A stretch of 64,000 bases of DNA from Gp6-AA40 sp963741135 (GCA_963741135.1 CAVUHC010000006.1:62001-126000), one strand, 5' to 3'; shown: positions 42,950 to 51,674, counted from the stretch's first letter. The notes: generated by a model not told the origin, from the letters alone. Numbers and translations are program-made.

Positions 42950-44045
42950 GTGAAGATCACCGTCGTGGGGGCCGGCATCATCGGATGCTCGGTGGCCCAC
43001 GAACTCGCCTCGCGTGGGGCGCTCGTGCATGTTGTCGACATGCGCGGTACCGGTTTAGGCGCGACCCAGGCATCAGCCGGCATCCTGGCACCGTACGTCG
43101 AAGGCCACATCGATGCGTTGCTCCGGATCGGCGTCTGCAGCCTCTCGCTTTACGATGCCTTCGTGACGCGGGCCTCTGAGGGCGCGGCGCAGCCGATCGA
43201 GTACGAGCGGACAGGCACCTTGCAGGTAGCCGTCGATGAGGATGAAGCCGCGGAGCTCGAAGCCGCCGCGCAGCGACTCGCGCGGGGCGGCGTTGCTCAC
43301 AGCTTGATGGATGGCAATGAGGCGCGGCGTCTCGAGCCATCGCTCTCGCCACGGATTCGTACGGCGTTGCTGTTGCCGCAGCACGGCTACGTACGGGTCG
43401 CCCAGTTGACGTCCGCGCTTGCCGCCGCCGCAGCGAGTTGTGGTACGTCAACGACCGCCGCAGTAGTGCAGCACGTCGAGCCGCGCAGTGGCGTCGTCAT
43501 CGTCACGACGCCCGCAGGAGGGATTGAGAGCGACGCCGTGATTCTTGCCGCTGGAAGCTGGACGAGCGGGCTCGCGCAGCCGCTGGTGACGCCGCCGCCA
43601 GTCCGTCCGATCCGCGGCCAGCTCCTTCACCTTCACTTCACGCAGCGGCCCCTGTCGCGTGTTGTGTGGGGAACGGACTGTTACCTCGTGCCGTGGCACG
43701 ACGGCTCGCTGCTGGTCGGCGCTACGGTTGAAGACGCAGGTTTCGACGAGAGCGCGACTGCGGCCGGCGTGACGCATCTCCTGAGGGCCAGCGCGAGATT
43801 TGCTCACGACCACGCCTACAGCGCGGTTCGAGGCAGTGCGCGTCGGACTGCGCCCCGGCACCCCCGACGAGTTGCCTCTGATTGGACCATCGTCAACAAT
43901 GCGCGGCGTCTACTACGCGGCGGGTCACTATCGGAATGGCGTGCTGCTGTCACCGTTGACGGCCAAGCTGGTGGCGGACCTGGTGATGGATGGCCGGCGA
44001 TCGCCGGAACTTGAGCTCGTGAGGCCCGATCGATTTGGATTGTGA
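42950..44045 (+). CDS. ThiO-like glycine oxidase / FAD-dependent oxidoreductase (one frameshift)
   Basis: The opening KITVVGAGIIGCSVAHELASRGALVHVVD is an FAD Rossmann motif. The MRGTGLGATQASAGILAPYVEGH block is typical of ThiO. It ends PDELPLIGPSSTMRGVYYAAGHYRNGVLLSP, in a second frame: the join is one base near 43812, between ARFAHD and TPTARFEAVRVGLRP. Corrected length is about 364 residues. ThiO makes dehydroglycine for the thiazole of thiamine; no other thiamine gene is nearby, so the substrate is not certain. phhB and merR follow closely. Confidence 0.82.
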
Positions 44046-44051
44046 GGGGTT

Positions 44052-44342
44052 ATGGCGCTTCTGTCGAACGCGGAGATCGACGAACAGCTCAAGACACTGA
44101 ACGGGTGGACGCTCGATGGCAAGGCGATTCGGAAGCAGTTCACCTTCAAGGGATTTCCCGAGGCGGTCGCGTTCGTCAATCGACTCGTGCCCGACGCCGA
44201 GCGCGCCGATCATCACCCCGACATTACGATCAACTACCGCCGCGTCACGCTGTCCTGGTCGACCCACGATGAAGGCGGTCTCACGGCGAAAGACATTGCG
44301 GGCGCAACGATGGCCGACCGCCACGCGCAAGAACAGGCGTGA
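44052..44342 (+). CDS. phhB: Pterin-4a-carbinolamine dehydratase
   Basis: A 96-residue protein with the PCD fold. The active-site block ADHHPDITINYRRVTLSWSTHDEGGLT carries the conserved His-His and the Asp/Thr pair. It dehydrates 4a-hydroxytetrahydrobiopterin after aromatic amino acid hydroxylation, or may act in pterin handling for Mo cofactor. No hydroxylase gene is nearby. It overlaps the MerR gene by four bases. Confidence 0.92.
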   Translation: MALLSNAEIDEQLKTLNGWTLDGKAIRKQFTFKGFPEAVAFVNRLVPDAERADHHPDITINYRRVTLSWSTHDEGGLTAKDIAGATMADRHAQEQA

Positions 44343-44878
44343 AGCTCAAGAAGTTCTACTCCTCGCGCGAGGTTGCGTCACTCACCGGGCTGACCGCGCG
44401 GCAGCTCCAGTGGTGGGATGCGCGGCGGCTGTTCGCGCCGGCCATCGCGCCGCACCGGACCGAGGCGGGCGGCTTCACCGAGCGCCGCTACACGACGCTT
44501 GACGTGCTCGAGTTGCAGGTGCTGGCGGATTTGCGCCGCCGCGGCTTTTCGATTCCACGGCTTCGCCGTTTGCTGTCAACGCTGCGTGAAGTCTTCAGTG
44601 TCAGGCTGTACGAGGCGATCGGCGATGGCGGCGCGCTCACGCTGTTCATCGGCGGCGATCAGCTCTACGCGCGCACGCTCGACGGACAGCTTTTCAATCT
44701 CGATCAGCCGACGCAGGCGTTGATGATGGTGGGGGAGGAGTTACCGATGCGTCCGCTCGCGGCGCGCGAGCGGAGACGGCGCCGCCCCGTGCTGAGGCAA
44801 GCCACGGAGGGCACAAAGACGATCCCAACCACGAAGGGCGCAAAGGCCACGAAGCAAACAGGACACAACGAAACGTGA
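44339..44878 (+). CDS. MerR family transcriptional regulator with repeat-derived tail
   Basis: A 179-residue protein with a MerR winged helix at the N-terminus (FYSSREVASLTGLTARQLQWWDARRL, ERRYTTLDVLELQVLADLRRRG). There is no cysteine-based metal site. A C-terminal effector-like part (RLYEAIGDGGALTLFIGGDQ) follows. The final 27 residues (ATEGTKTIPTTKGAKATKQ) are encoded by the CACGAAG/CACAAAG repeat family and look like a recent extension. It is coupled to phhB by a GTGA overlap. Confidence 0.85.
   Translation: MKLKKFYSSREVASLTGLTARQLQWWDARRLFAPAIAPHRTEAGGFTERRYTTLDVLELQVLADLRRRGFSIPRLRRLLSTLREVFSVRLYEAIGDGGALTLFIGGDQLYARTLDGQLFNLDQPTQALMMVGEELPMRPLAARERRRRRPVLRQATEGTKTIPTTKGAKATKQTGHNET
44810..44876. 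repeat. CACAAAG/CACGAAG word repeat inside the merR 3' end
   Basis: Words GGCACAAAG, CCACGAAGG and CCACGAAGC iterate to the stop codon and encode the Thr/Lys-rich tail. Confidence 0.75.
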
Positions 44879-44926
44879 TTGCTTCGTGAGTAATTCCGAC
44901 GTCGTGCACGTGAGCGGACGACGCCC

Positions 44927-45244
44927 TCAGGTGATTGGAAAGATTTTCTCGAGGTCGTCGGCGGGCCGGGCAATGACGTGCACGCCGATCAGTTCGCCGA
45001 CGCGGCGGGCGGCGGCGGCCCCGGCATCGGTCGCCGCTTTCACGGAGCCGACATCGCCGCGAATGAGCGCCGTGACGAGACCGGCATCAACCTTCTGCCA
45101 GCTCACGAGAACGACATTCGCCGTCTTGAGCATCGCGTCCGCGGCTTCGATCATGCCGATCAGGCCGCGGGTCTCAATCATGCCGAGCGCATCGCCGATT
45201 TCCGGTTTCTCGCTGGCTTGAGGATCGTTTTTCTGCGCGGCCAT
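44927..45244 (-). CDS. Bacterial microcompartment (BMC) shell protein, isolated
   Basis: A 105-residue single BMC domain. GMIETRGLIGMIEAADAMLKTANVVLVSWQKV, GLVTALIRGDVGSVKAATDAGAAAARRVGELIGVHVIARP are close to the PduA/EutM hexamer-forming family, and the pore loop is VKAATDAG... The start is ATG 45244; ATG 45265 is an alternative. There is no other shell protein or encapsulated enzyme in the window, so the shell role is inferred from family only. It lies 14 bases after the YfiT gene on the same strand. Confidence 0.92.
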   Translation of the reverse strand: MAAQKNDPQASEKPEIGDALGMIETRGLIGMIEAADAMLKTANVVLVSWQKVDAGLVTALIRGDVGSVKAATDAGAAAARRVGELIGVHVIARPADDLEKIFPIT

Positions 45245-45258
45245 GTGTGGCGCTGAGT

Positions 45259-45785
45259 CTACCATCCTTCCCGTTCACGCAGCCGCGTAATGTGCGCCAC
45301 ATGGTGGCGCGAGTGCCAGCCGTACAGCTGCAGCAGATAGTCGATGGTGATCGGCCCGATCTCGGGATGGTAGAGCGATCGTGCTGAACTGGGCCGGTGT
45401 CATCGACGTCCAGACTGCCATCCATCGCGCGTGCAGCGCGTCGAGCAACAACAGCGACGTCTCGATCGGCAGCCGCTGGTCAGGCGAGCTTCGCGAACTC
45501 CTTCTCGTCGTACGGCTTGATCGTCGGATTGTCCTCCGTGAGGGCAAGCTTCAAGCGGACGTACGCGTTCAGATGACTGTCGGGCACGTGGTGCACGACC
45601 TGGCGGACGGTCCATCCGCCGGGGCGATAGGGTGTATCGAGCTGCGACTCGGAAAGTCCGCGCACCGCATCGCGCATACACGATGGCAGCGTCGCGATCG
45701 CGCCGATCGCGGCGTCACGCATGTCGGGCGTTATCGTGGATGGCGGCTTGAACTCGCCGATCGGGTAACGCAGGTCAGCGGTCAT
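45259..45785 (-). CDS. YfiT/BstA-like DinB-fold metal-dependent hydrolase (two frameshifts)
   Basis: The open frame from ATG 45785 reads LRYPIGEFKPPSTITPDMRDAAI, PYRPGGWTVRQVVHHVPDSHLNAYVRLKLALTEDNPTIKPYDEKEF, the YfiT family text with its metal-binding His residues. A TGA appears at 45480-45482. Removing one base gives DQRLPIETSLLLLDALHARW. A second shift near 45376 leads to YHPEIGPITIDYLLQLYGWHSRHHVAHITRL with the third histidine group. The stop is TAG 45259. TACAAC six bases before the ATG suggests a leaderless message. The substrate is unknown. Confidence 0.82.
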
Positions 45786-45835
45786 GGGGACGTTGTACAT
45801 CCAAAGTCGGACGGATTGGCAGCGGTACAATTCGA

Positions 45836-45859
45836 AATCCCAAATCCCAACTCCCAAAG
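45836..45859. repeat. AAATCCCAACTCCCAAAG words
   Basis: Single arm of the CCCAAATCCCAA family between the YfiT and GNAT genes. Confidence 0.65.
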
Positions 45860-45887
45860 CGAAAAGTCGACGTAGCCGGCGTCAGGC

Positions 45888-46850
45888 ATGCAGCTCGTAG
45901 TCGCGGAAGGCGCCACTGCTCGAGGAGATTATCGACGCGACGTTTCCTCTCTGGAACGAAGGTCTGACGCGATCCGGGTACGCGCAATGGAACGCCGCGC
46001 AGATGCGTACCGAGTGGGGCCGCGAGAATCTCCATCGCTTCGCTCTGCTCGACGATCGAGGGCGCTGGGTGGCAAGTGCCAAGCGGTACCGCCTGCCGAT
46101 GCGCTTCAACGGAATAGACGGATGGATGTGCGGCTTCGGCGCGGTGTTCACGCGTCCCGAGGAACGCGGCCGCGGGTATGCGGGTGCCATCGTCGAGCAG
46201 CTCATCGAACGTGCCCGACACGAAGGCGCAGCGGTCGCCGGACTCTTTTCGGAGATTGGCGAGAAGCTGTACGCGCGCCTCGGGTTCCGGACCGTTCCGC
46301 TCGACGAAGTCACCGTGCATGTCGAGAGGAAGCGCGGCGGATCGCCCGCGATGCTCGTGCGCTCCGGCGAGGAGCGCGACCTTCCTGCGCTTGCTGCGAT
46401 GCACGAGACACGCTCCCAGGGCGTCCGTTTCGCGCTGCGCCGCAGCGCGCCGCTCATTCACTACGCACTGTCGAAAAAGCGGTTGCTCGCTGGGCTCGGC
46501 CCGCGCGGCCTCCGGCACACCGAATTCTTTGTCGCCGAAGAAGGCGTGTCCGCTGTGGCGTACGTGGTCCTCACCGTCAGCCAGGGAGGGTGGACGCTGG
46601 AAGAGGCCGGAGACCGAGACCCGGCCGGCGCCCGCCTGGGCGCGATCCTGCAGGTGCTGCTCGCCCGCGAACCATCGCACGAACCGCCGCTGATCCGGGC
46701 ATGGTGGCCCCCGGCCGTTCCGACGCCACCGCAGCTCCGGCTGATCGACCGTGTCCCGGCCGGGATATCTTCATGCTGCGGCCGATCGCGAACGTCGCCA
46801 TACCTAACCAGGTAGACGACGTTTTTTACTGGCGAAGCGACTATTTTTGA
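45888..46850 (+). CDS. GNAT family acetyltransferase-like protein (two frameshifts)
   Basis: The body from about 45915 to 46755 is a GNAT-domain protein: LEEIIDATFPLWNEGLTRSGYAQWN, then the acetyl-CoA motif FGAVFTRPEERGRGYAGAIVEQLIERAR and GLFSEIGEKLYARLGF. The first 20 bases from ATG 45888 are in another frame, so a shift near 45905 is probable but not proven. Near 46762 the C-terminal text continues in a different frame as RDIFMLRPIANVAIPNQVDDVFYWRSDYF. The acceptor substrate is unknown. Corrected length is about 320 residues. Confidence 0.72.
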   Translation: MQLVVAEGATARGDYRRDVSSLERRSDAIRVRAMERRADAYRVGPRESPSLRSARRSRALGGKCQAVPPADALQRNRRMDVRLRRGVHASRGTRPRVCGCHRRAAHRTCPTRRRSGRRTLFGDWREAVRAPRVPDRSARRSHRACREEARRIARDARALRRGARPSCACCDARDTLPGRPFRAAPQRAAHSLRTVEKAVARWARPARPPAHRILCRRRRRVRCGVRGPHRQPGRVDAGRGRRPRPGRRPPGRDPAGAARPRTIARTAADPGMVAPGRSDATAAPADRPCPGRDIFMLRPIANVAIPNQVDDVFYWRSDYF

Positions 46851-46857
46851 AGGCGGT

Positions 46858-46982
46858 CTTGCCACAAAGACGATTTAGCCACGAAGGACACAAAGGCGTG
46901 ATTCGTAGAGCGCAAAGAATCACCAAGCAAGGAAAACATTGTGACCTCCGTGTCCTTTGTGGCCAATTCGTCTTCGTGGCCG
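46858..46982. repeat. Second inverted CACGAAGACGAATTGGCCACAAAG element
   Basis: CCACAAAGACGATTTAGCCA and CACGAAGGACACAAAGG are answered by CCTTTGTGGCCAATTCGTCT and TCGTGGC in the opposite sense. It lies between the GNAT gene and xdhC. Confidence 0.85.
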
Positions 46983-47037
46983 GCGTGGCGCAAGGCCACC
47001 CTCGCGGCGGCCGTACGAAACCCGGCCTTACGTACCA

Positions 47038-47043
47038 TAAGAT
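47038..47043 (+). promoter_or_regulatory. -10-like TAAGAT, predicted leaderless start of xdhC
   Basis: TAAGAT ends six bases before ATG 47050 with no ribosome binding site between. Confidence 0.45.
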
Positions 47044-47049
47044 GGACCT

Positions 47050-47895
47050 ATGAGCCAGGAAGTGCTCACCGAGCTCGTCAAGGCCCTGGAGCGCGGCGAC
47101 GAGGTTGCCCTTGTCACCATCGTCGCGGCGCAGGGATCGACGCCACAGCGGGTCGGTGCGAAGATGATCGTGTTTCCGGATGGCCGGACGGTCGGCACGA
47201 TTGGCGGCGGCTGCTACGAGAATGACGCCTTCTGGAAGGCGAAAGAGGCCCTGCAGTCGAGAAAGTCCCAGCTCGTTCGCTACGATCTCACGGACGACTT
47301 TGCGCAGGAATCCGGACTCATTTGCGGGGGACAGATGACGGTCTACATCGAGCCCGTTGAACCGGCGCCGCAGCTGTACATCGTCGGGGCGGGACACGTC
47401 GGCCATCAGCTCGGGCAGGTCGCGGGACCGGTTGGCTTCGACATCCACGTGCTCGACGATCGCGAGAAGTTCGCCAACGCCGAGCGCTTCCCCGCAGCCG
47501 CCGAGGTCATCGTCGACTCTATCCCTGATTGGCTGCACAAGGCGGTGATCCCTGCGAACGCCTACGTCGTCGTGGTCACCCGCGGCCATCAACACGATCT
47601 CGACGCGTTGCGCTCGTTGGCGGCGCGCGACCTGCGCTATATCGGCCTGATCGGCAGCAAGGCCAAGATCAAGAAGATCTACGACGCGCTGGTCGAAGAA
47701 GGGATGCCGCTCGAGTGCCTATCGCGCATTCACGCGCCGGTCGGTCTCGACATCGGCGCCGTCTCCCCGGAGGAAATCGCGATTAGCATCCTGGCCGAGC
47801 TGATCGCCGTCCGTCGCGGCCGCATCGAGGAGCCCCACGTCGCGGCGGCGTCGCTGCAGTGGAAGAAGCTCCCAGCATCCCTGACCAAGGAATGA
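47050..47895 (+). CDS. xdhC: XdhC-family molybdoenzyme maturation protein
   Basis: A 281-residue protein with an N-terminal XdhC domain (VALVTIVAAQGSTPQRVGAKMIV, TIGGGCYENDAFWKA, ESGLICGGQMTVYIEP) and a C-terminal Rossmann domain (LYIVGAGHVGHQLGQ, YVVVVTRGHQHDLDALR, LIGSKAKIKKIYDAL). XdhC inserts sulfurated molybdenum cofactor into xanthine-dehydrogenase-type enzymes. The partner nucleotidyltransferase overlaps by ATGA. No molybdoenzyme subunit is in the window. Confidence 0.92.
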   Translation: MSQEVLTELVKALERGDEVALVTIVAAQGSTPQRVGAKMIVFPDGRTVGTIGGGCYENDAFWKAKEALQSRKSQLVRYDLTDDFAQESGLICGGQMTVYIEPVEPAPQLYIVGAGHVGHQLGQVAGPVGFDIHVLDDREKFANAERFPAAAEVIVDSIPDWLHKAVIPANAYVVVVTRGHQHDLDALRSLAARDLRYIGLIGSKAKIKKIYDALVEEGMPLECLSRIHAPVGLDIGAVSPEEIAISILAELIAVRRGRIEEPHVAAASLQWKKLPASLTKE

Positions 47896-48539
47896 TCCCG
47901 GCGATCGTGCTGGCGGCAGGGAAGTCCTCGCGGATGGGACGTCCCAAGGCGCTGCTGCCGATTGGCTCCTCAGGGCATACGTTCCTCACCCACATCCTTC
48001 ACGTCCTCCGCAGCGGCGGAATCGCGCGAGCGGTTGTCGTCATTGGCGGCGACGCAGGCGTTGTCCGCGCGACGCTGCCGCCGGACGATGAGTTCCTCCG
48101 CGTTGTCGAGAACGAGAATTACGAACAGGGACAACTGTCGTCGCTGCTAGCCGGATTGTCCTCCGTCGAAGAGGGAAGCGACGACGTGGAAGCCGTGATC
48201 GTGACGCTCGTCGATCTGCCTCTCATCACCTCGGCGACGGTGCGCGCCGTGCTCGAGGCGTATCGCGGTGCGCCCGGTGCGCCGATCGTACGTCCCAGGC
48301 GCGGCAACCGCTACGGGCATCCGGCGATCTTCGACCGCCGGTTATTTGCGGAGTTGAGGAACGCGGATCCATCCACCGGCGCAAAGCCGGTCGTGCACGC
48401 GCACGCCGCGGAAGAAGTGAATGTCGACGTGGCCGATGACGGCGCGTTCACCGACATCGACACGCCGGAGGACTACGAGCGATTCATCCGCCCGACCCTG
48501 AGCCAAGCCACAGAGACACAGAAACACAGAGAAAAGTAA
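47892..48539 (+). CDS. MocA/MobA-like cofactor nucleotidyltransferase
   Basis: A 215-residue GT-A fold protein. The N-terminal nucleotide motif VLAAGKSSRMGRPKALLP and the acidic DLPLI metal site are typical of MocA, which adds CMP to molybdopterin. Next come PIVRPRRGNRYGHPAIFDRRLF and a C-terminal DIDTPEDYERFI. Pairing with xdhC supports a cofactor for molybdenum hydroxylases. The last ten residues (ATETQKHREK) are encoded by the CACAGAGACACAGAAACACAG repeat. Confidence 0.88.
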   Translation: MIPAIVLAAGKSSRMGRPKALLPIGSSGHTFLTHILHVLRSGGIARAVVVIGGDAGVVRATLPPDDEFLRVVENENYEQGQLSSLLAGLSSVEEGSDDVEAVIVTLVDLPLITSATVRAVLEAYRGAPGAPIVRPRRGNRYGHPAIFDRRLFAELRNADPSTGAKPVVHAHAAEEVNVDVADDGAFTDIDTPEDYERFIRPTLSQATETQKHREK

Positions 48540-48560
48540 TCTCCATGACTCAGCGTTCTC
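48505..48560. repeat. CACAGAGACACAGAAACAC words at the mocA-like 3' end
   Basis: Iterated CACAGAG words run through the stop codon of the nucleotidyltransferase into the intergenic region. Confidence 0.65.
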
Positions 48561-48572
48561 AGTGGCTTGTGA

Positions 48573-48650
48573 TCAGCGGTTGACGAGCTTCAGGTCGTGC
48601 GCCTTTGCCTCTCGATCGATCACATCGCGAACCACTCGCAGGGGGCCGCG
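48573..48650 (-). pseudogene. Remnant of the 3' end of a carboxypeptidase-regulatory gene
   Basis: The minus-strand tail ending AHDLKLVNR and stop matches the tail ending ALDLKLVNR of the gene at 52321-54180. The 27 bases at 48571-48597 are identical to 52319-52345. Upstream similarity is quickly lost, so this is a fragment. Confidence 0.6.
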
Positions 48651-48825
48651 ACAATGACGTGCACAAGGAGGACGCCGGTCAACCGCTGGATCGGAGACCG
48701 TCTGAGTCCAGCTCCAGACGCTTCTGCCGGGGGCCGATCGGCGTCGACCGTCCTCTGCCGCGACATGTACAGCCACGCATCCCGGTTTCGTCTTGGTCTG
48801 GATGTACGCGACGTGATTGGACGCG

Positions 48826-49283
48826 GCAATCCGGGAATCAGAGCAACGACGCTGAATTGGACGCGGCAATCCCGGAATGAGACGAATAGTGAGGCAAGCG
48901 CGCGCGGCAAAAGCCAAGAGACGGCGAAAATCGCCGGAGTCGCCGCGGCAATCGCCGAATGGCCGCGAAAGTCGTCGAAGTCGTCGCGAAAATCGTCGAA
49001 TAGATCCGAAAGACGCGGTAATGACCCGGTCATTTCCAGGAATGGTCTGGTTACTCCGGGAATGGTGCGATCCATAACGAGAATGGTTCGATCATCATCC
49101 GAAATAGGGCGGTCATTCTCGGAAATGGCTCAGTAAGCCGCGGGAATAGGCCCGTCACTCTCCCGAATGACCCGGTAATCCGCAGGAGTGATGCGGTAAT
49201 CCGTGGAATGACATGACGATCTTCAGGAATGGTCCTCTAGTCAGCTGGACGCTTTCACGAATGGACGACACCTCATGCGGCGT
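48826..49283. repeat. Degenerate array of about 21-base GGAATG units
   Basis: From 49018 there are at least ten units of 20-22 bases that open with GGAATG or GAATG and often contain CGGTAATCC. Two more GGCAATCCCGGAAT-type units stand near 48826 and 48870. The period is two DNA helical turns. The copies are too diverged for a CRISPR array. Confidence 0.65.
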
Positions 49284-49522
49284 GGCGGGAACGGACGAAT
49301 CAGAAGCTGATTGACGTTAATGGGCTGGGGAGGCGGCACAGACAGCGCCTGGCTGCTTCGATTCAGGAAGGCGTTCAAGGTTGTCACGAACGCGCTGCTG
49401 GCGAGGAGCGCGAACACCCCGACAATCAGCCAGGAGGCCGGCGAGGTCAGTTGCCGCCTCACTTCCCTCCCAGCGATTGCGCGTGCTGTGGTATTCACTG
49501 CCGAGCACAGATGACGACCCAC
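49241..49522 (-). pseudogene. Fragment of an ABC-2 type (GldF-like) permease
   Basis: A 93-residue frame reads ARAIAGREVRRQLTSPASWLIVGVFALLASSAFVTTLNAFL, the start of a gliding-motility-type ABC permease with its first membrane segment. After NQLLIRPF the sequence changes to unrelated basic residues and stops, so only the N-terminal part is left. Confidence 0.55.
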
Positions 49523-49580
49523 GTCTCTGGAAAGATGACCCGATGTCTTCGGTGGGCTTGAACCGGCAGCCGCTCCGGCT

Positions 49581-51534
49581 GTGAGTGGTTACGCGTTCGC
49601 ACCGCTGCTCGGTGCTCTGTTGCTCTTGGAGCCATCGTCGGCCCAGCAATCGGCCGCCACGTCCACTGCCCTGCCAAGCGAGACGCCGGCGAAGTTTGAG
49701 CCGGCGACCGACAGCTTCGACTACCTCAGACGCGACGTCATGATCCCGATGCGCGACGGGGTGAAGCTGCACACCGTCATCCTCGTGCCCAAGGGCGCGA
49801 AGGCCGCGCCGATCCTCCTGACGCGCACGCCGTATGACGCCACCGCGCTCACGACCCACGCGCAAAGCGCCCACCTCGGTCCGGTTCTCAACGGCTACGA
49901 CAACGCCACTGAGGTGATCATCGAGGGCGGCTACATCCGCGTCGTGCAGGACGTGCGGGGCAAGCACGGCTCGGAAGGCGACTACGTGATGGCGCGCCCG
50001 CTGCGCGGACCGCAGAATCCGACCTCAGTGGATCACGCCACCGACACCTACGACACGATCGACTGGCTCGTGAAAACCATCCCGGAAACGAACGGCAAGG
50101 TGGGCATTCTCGGCATCTCGTACGACGGGTTCCTGTCACTAATGGCGCTCGTCAATCCTCACCCAGCGCTCAAGGTGGCGGTGCCGATGAACCCGATGGT
50201 TGACGGCTGGATGGGCGATGACTGGTTTCACAATGGTGCCTTCCGCCAGCAGATGATGCCGTACATGTACAGCCAGGTGGCGACTCGCGCATCGGAGGCC
50301 ACGTGGTGGACGACACATTTCGACGATTACGACATGTACATGCAGGCGGGACCGGCGGGCGAGCTCGGTCGAGGCCGTGGACTCGAACAGATCGGCTTCT
50401 GGCGGAAGCTTCTCGAGCATCCGAGCTACGACGCGTTTTGGCGGGACCAGGCCGTGGACAAGTTGCTGGCCGCACAACCGCTGACCGTGCCCGTGATGCT
50501 CGTGCACAGTCTCTGGGACCAAGAGGACATTTACGGCGCGCCTGCTGTGTACAAGGGGATCGAACCGAAGGACACGCGCAACGACAAAGTGTTTCTGGTG
50601 ATGGGCCCGTGGCACCATGGCCAGGAGATCGGCGATGGCAGCACACTTGGTGCATTGAAATTCGGCAGCGACACCGCGCTCTATTTTCGGCGGGAGATCC
50701 TGCAGCCGTTCCTTGATCAGTACTTGAAGGACGGTGCGCCTAAAGCTGATGTAGCGCCGGTGACAGCGTTTGAGACCGGGACAAACACGTGGCGCCGCCT
50801 GCCTGCTTGGCCGGCCGGCTGCGCGAGCGGTTGCACGCTGCGGAGGACGCCGCTCTATCTGGCCGCGGGCCTCAAGTTGCGCTTCGAGGCGCCAACGCGC
50901 GGGGACAGCCCCTTTGAGGAGTGACATCTCGGATCCCGCCAAGCCCGTGCCGTTCCGTGCACGACCTATTCGACCGATCGACTACGCAGACCCGAACTTT
51001 ACATGGCCTCAATGGCTCGTGGACGACCAGCGTGAGGCGTCCGGCCGCCCGGATGTCGCTGTGTTTACTTCCGACGTCCTGACTGCACCAGTGCAGATTA
51101 GCGGAGAGCCGATAGCGAACTTGGTGGCTGCTAGCAGCGGGACCGACTCTGACTGGGTGGTGAAAGTGATTGATCTGTATCCAGACGAAGTCGCCGGACA
51201 GCCATCACTCGGGGGCTATCAACTGATGGTGTCAGCGGACATTTTCCGCGGCCGCTATCGTGAGGGCGTGGAAACAGCCAAACCGATTGCGCCCAATACA
51301 CCTCTGCTCTACCGCTTCGCCTTGCCAACGGTGAACCACGTCTTTTTGCCGCGCCACCGGATCATGGTTCAGGTCCAATCGAGTTGGTTCCCGCTGTACG
51401 ACCGCAATCCCCAGACCTTCGTCCCGAACATCTTCTGGGCAAAGCCGGGGGACTACCGAAAGGCCGTGCAGCGGATCTATCACGATCCCGCCTGGCAAAG
51501 CTTCGTTGAATTGCCTGTCGTGACGAGACCCTGA
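49581..51534 (+). CDS. CocE/NonD family hydrolase (one frameshift)
   Basis: An alpha/beta hydrolase of about 650 residues. A signal-like N-terminus precedes DVMIPMRDGVKLHTVILVP. The nucleophile elbow is GILGISYDGFLSL. The acid and base are in HSLWDQEDIYG and MGPWHHGQ. The C-terminal jelly-roll (PVQISGEPIANLVAASSGTDSDWVVKVIDLYPDE, LPRHRIMVQVQSSWFPLYDRNPQ) is in another frame: the first part ends at a TGA (50922-50924), and one base near 50921 rejoins it (SDPAKPVPF). The family cleaves acyl esters or peptide bonds of X-Pro type. The GTG start has no clear ribosome binding site. Confidence 0.88.
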
Positions 51535-51574
51535 TGCAGCGCAGGAATGGGAACAAAACGATCCGAGTGTCTGC

Positions 51575-51647
51575 TGCCTAACGCCGGGCTGGAGCCGGCG
51601 CTGCTGTGACTGGAAAGCGCCGGGGCTCAGCGTCAAGCCGTTAGGCA
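51575..51647. other. attC-like recombination site (left border of cassette)
   Basis: TGCCTAACG (51575-51583) and CGTTAGGCA (51639-51647) are perfect reverse complements with the integron core forms GCCTAAC and GTTAGGC. The interior GGGCTGGAGCCGGCGC and GCGCCGGGGCTCAGCG pairs imperfectly, as attC L boxes do. At 73 bases it has a normal attC length. Confidence 0.75.
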
Positions 51648-51674
51648 GCTTGGGCGCGGCATTCGAACAGCGCG

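Larger units (their letters stand above)
48540..49580. other. Gene-poor accessory region with remnants and a degenerate array
   Basis: About 1 kb with no intact gene. It holds a 3'-end remnant of a carboxypeptidase-regulatory gene (48573-48650), a run of AAGTCGTCG words (48966-49005), a degenerate array of about 21-base units (48826-49283) and an ABC permease fragment (49241-49522). Long ORFs seen here in several frames follow from the repeats and show no family. Confidence 0.6.

Noticed and set aside
48826..49283. Possible degenerate CRISPR array
   Set aside because: Units of 20-22 bases are contiguous and diverged; there is no repeat-spacer alternation.
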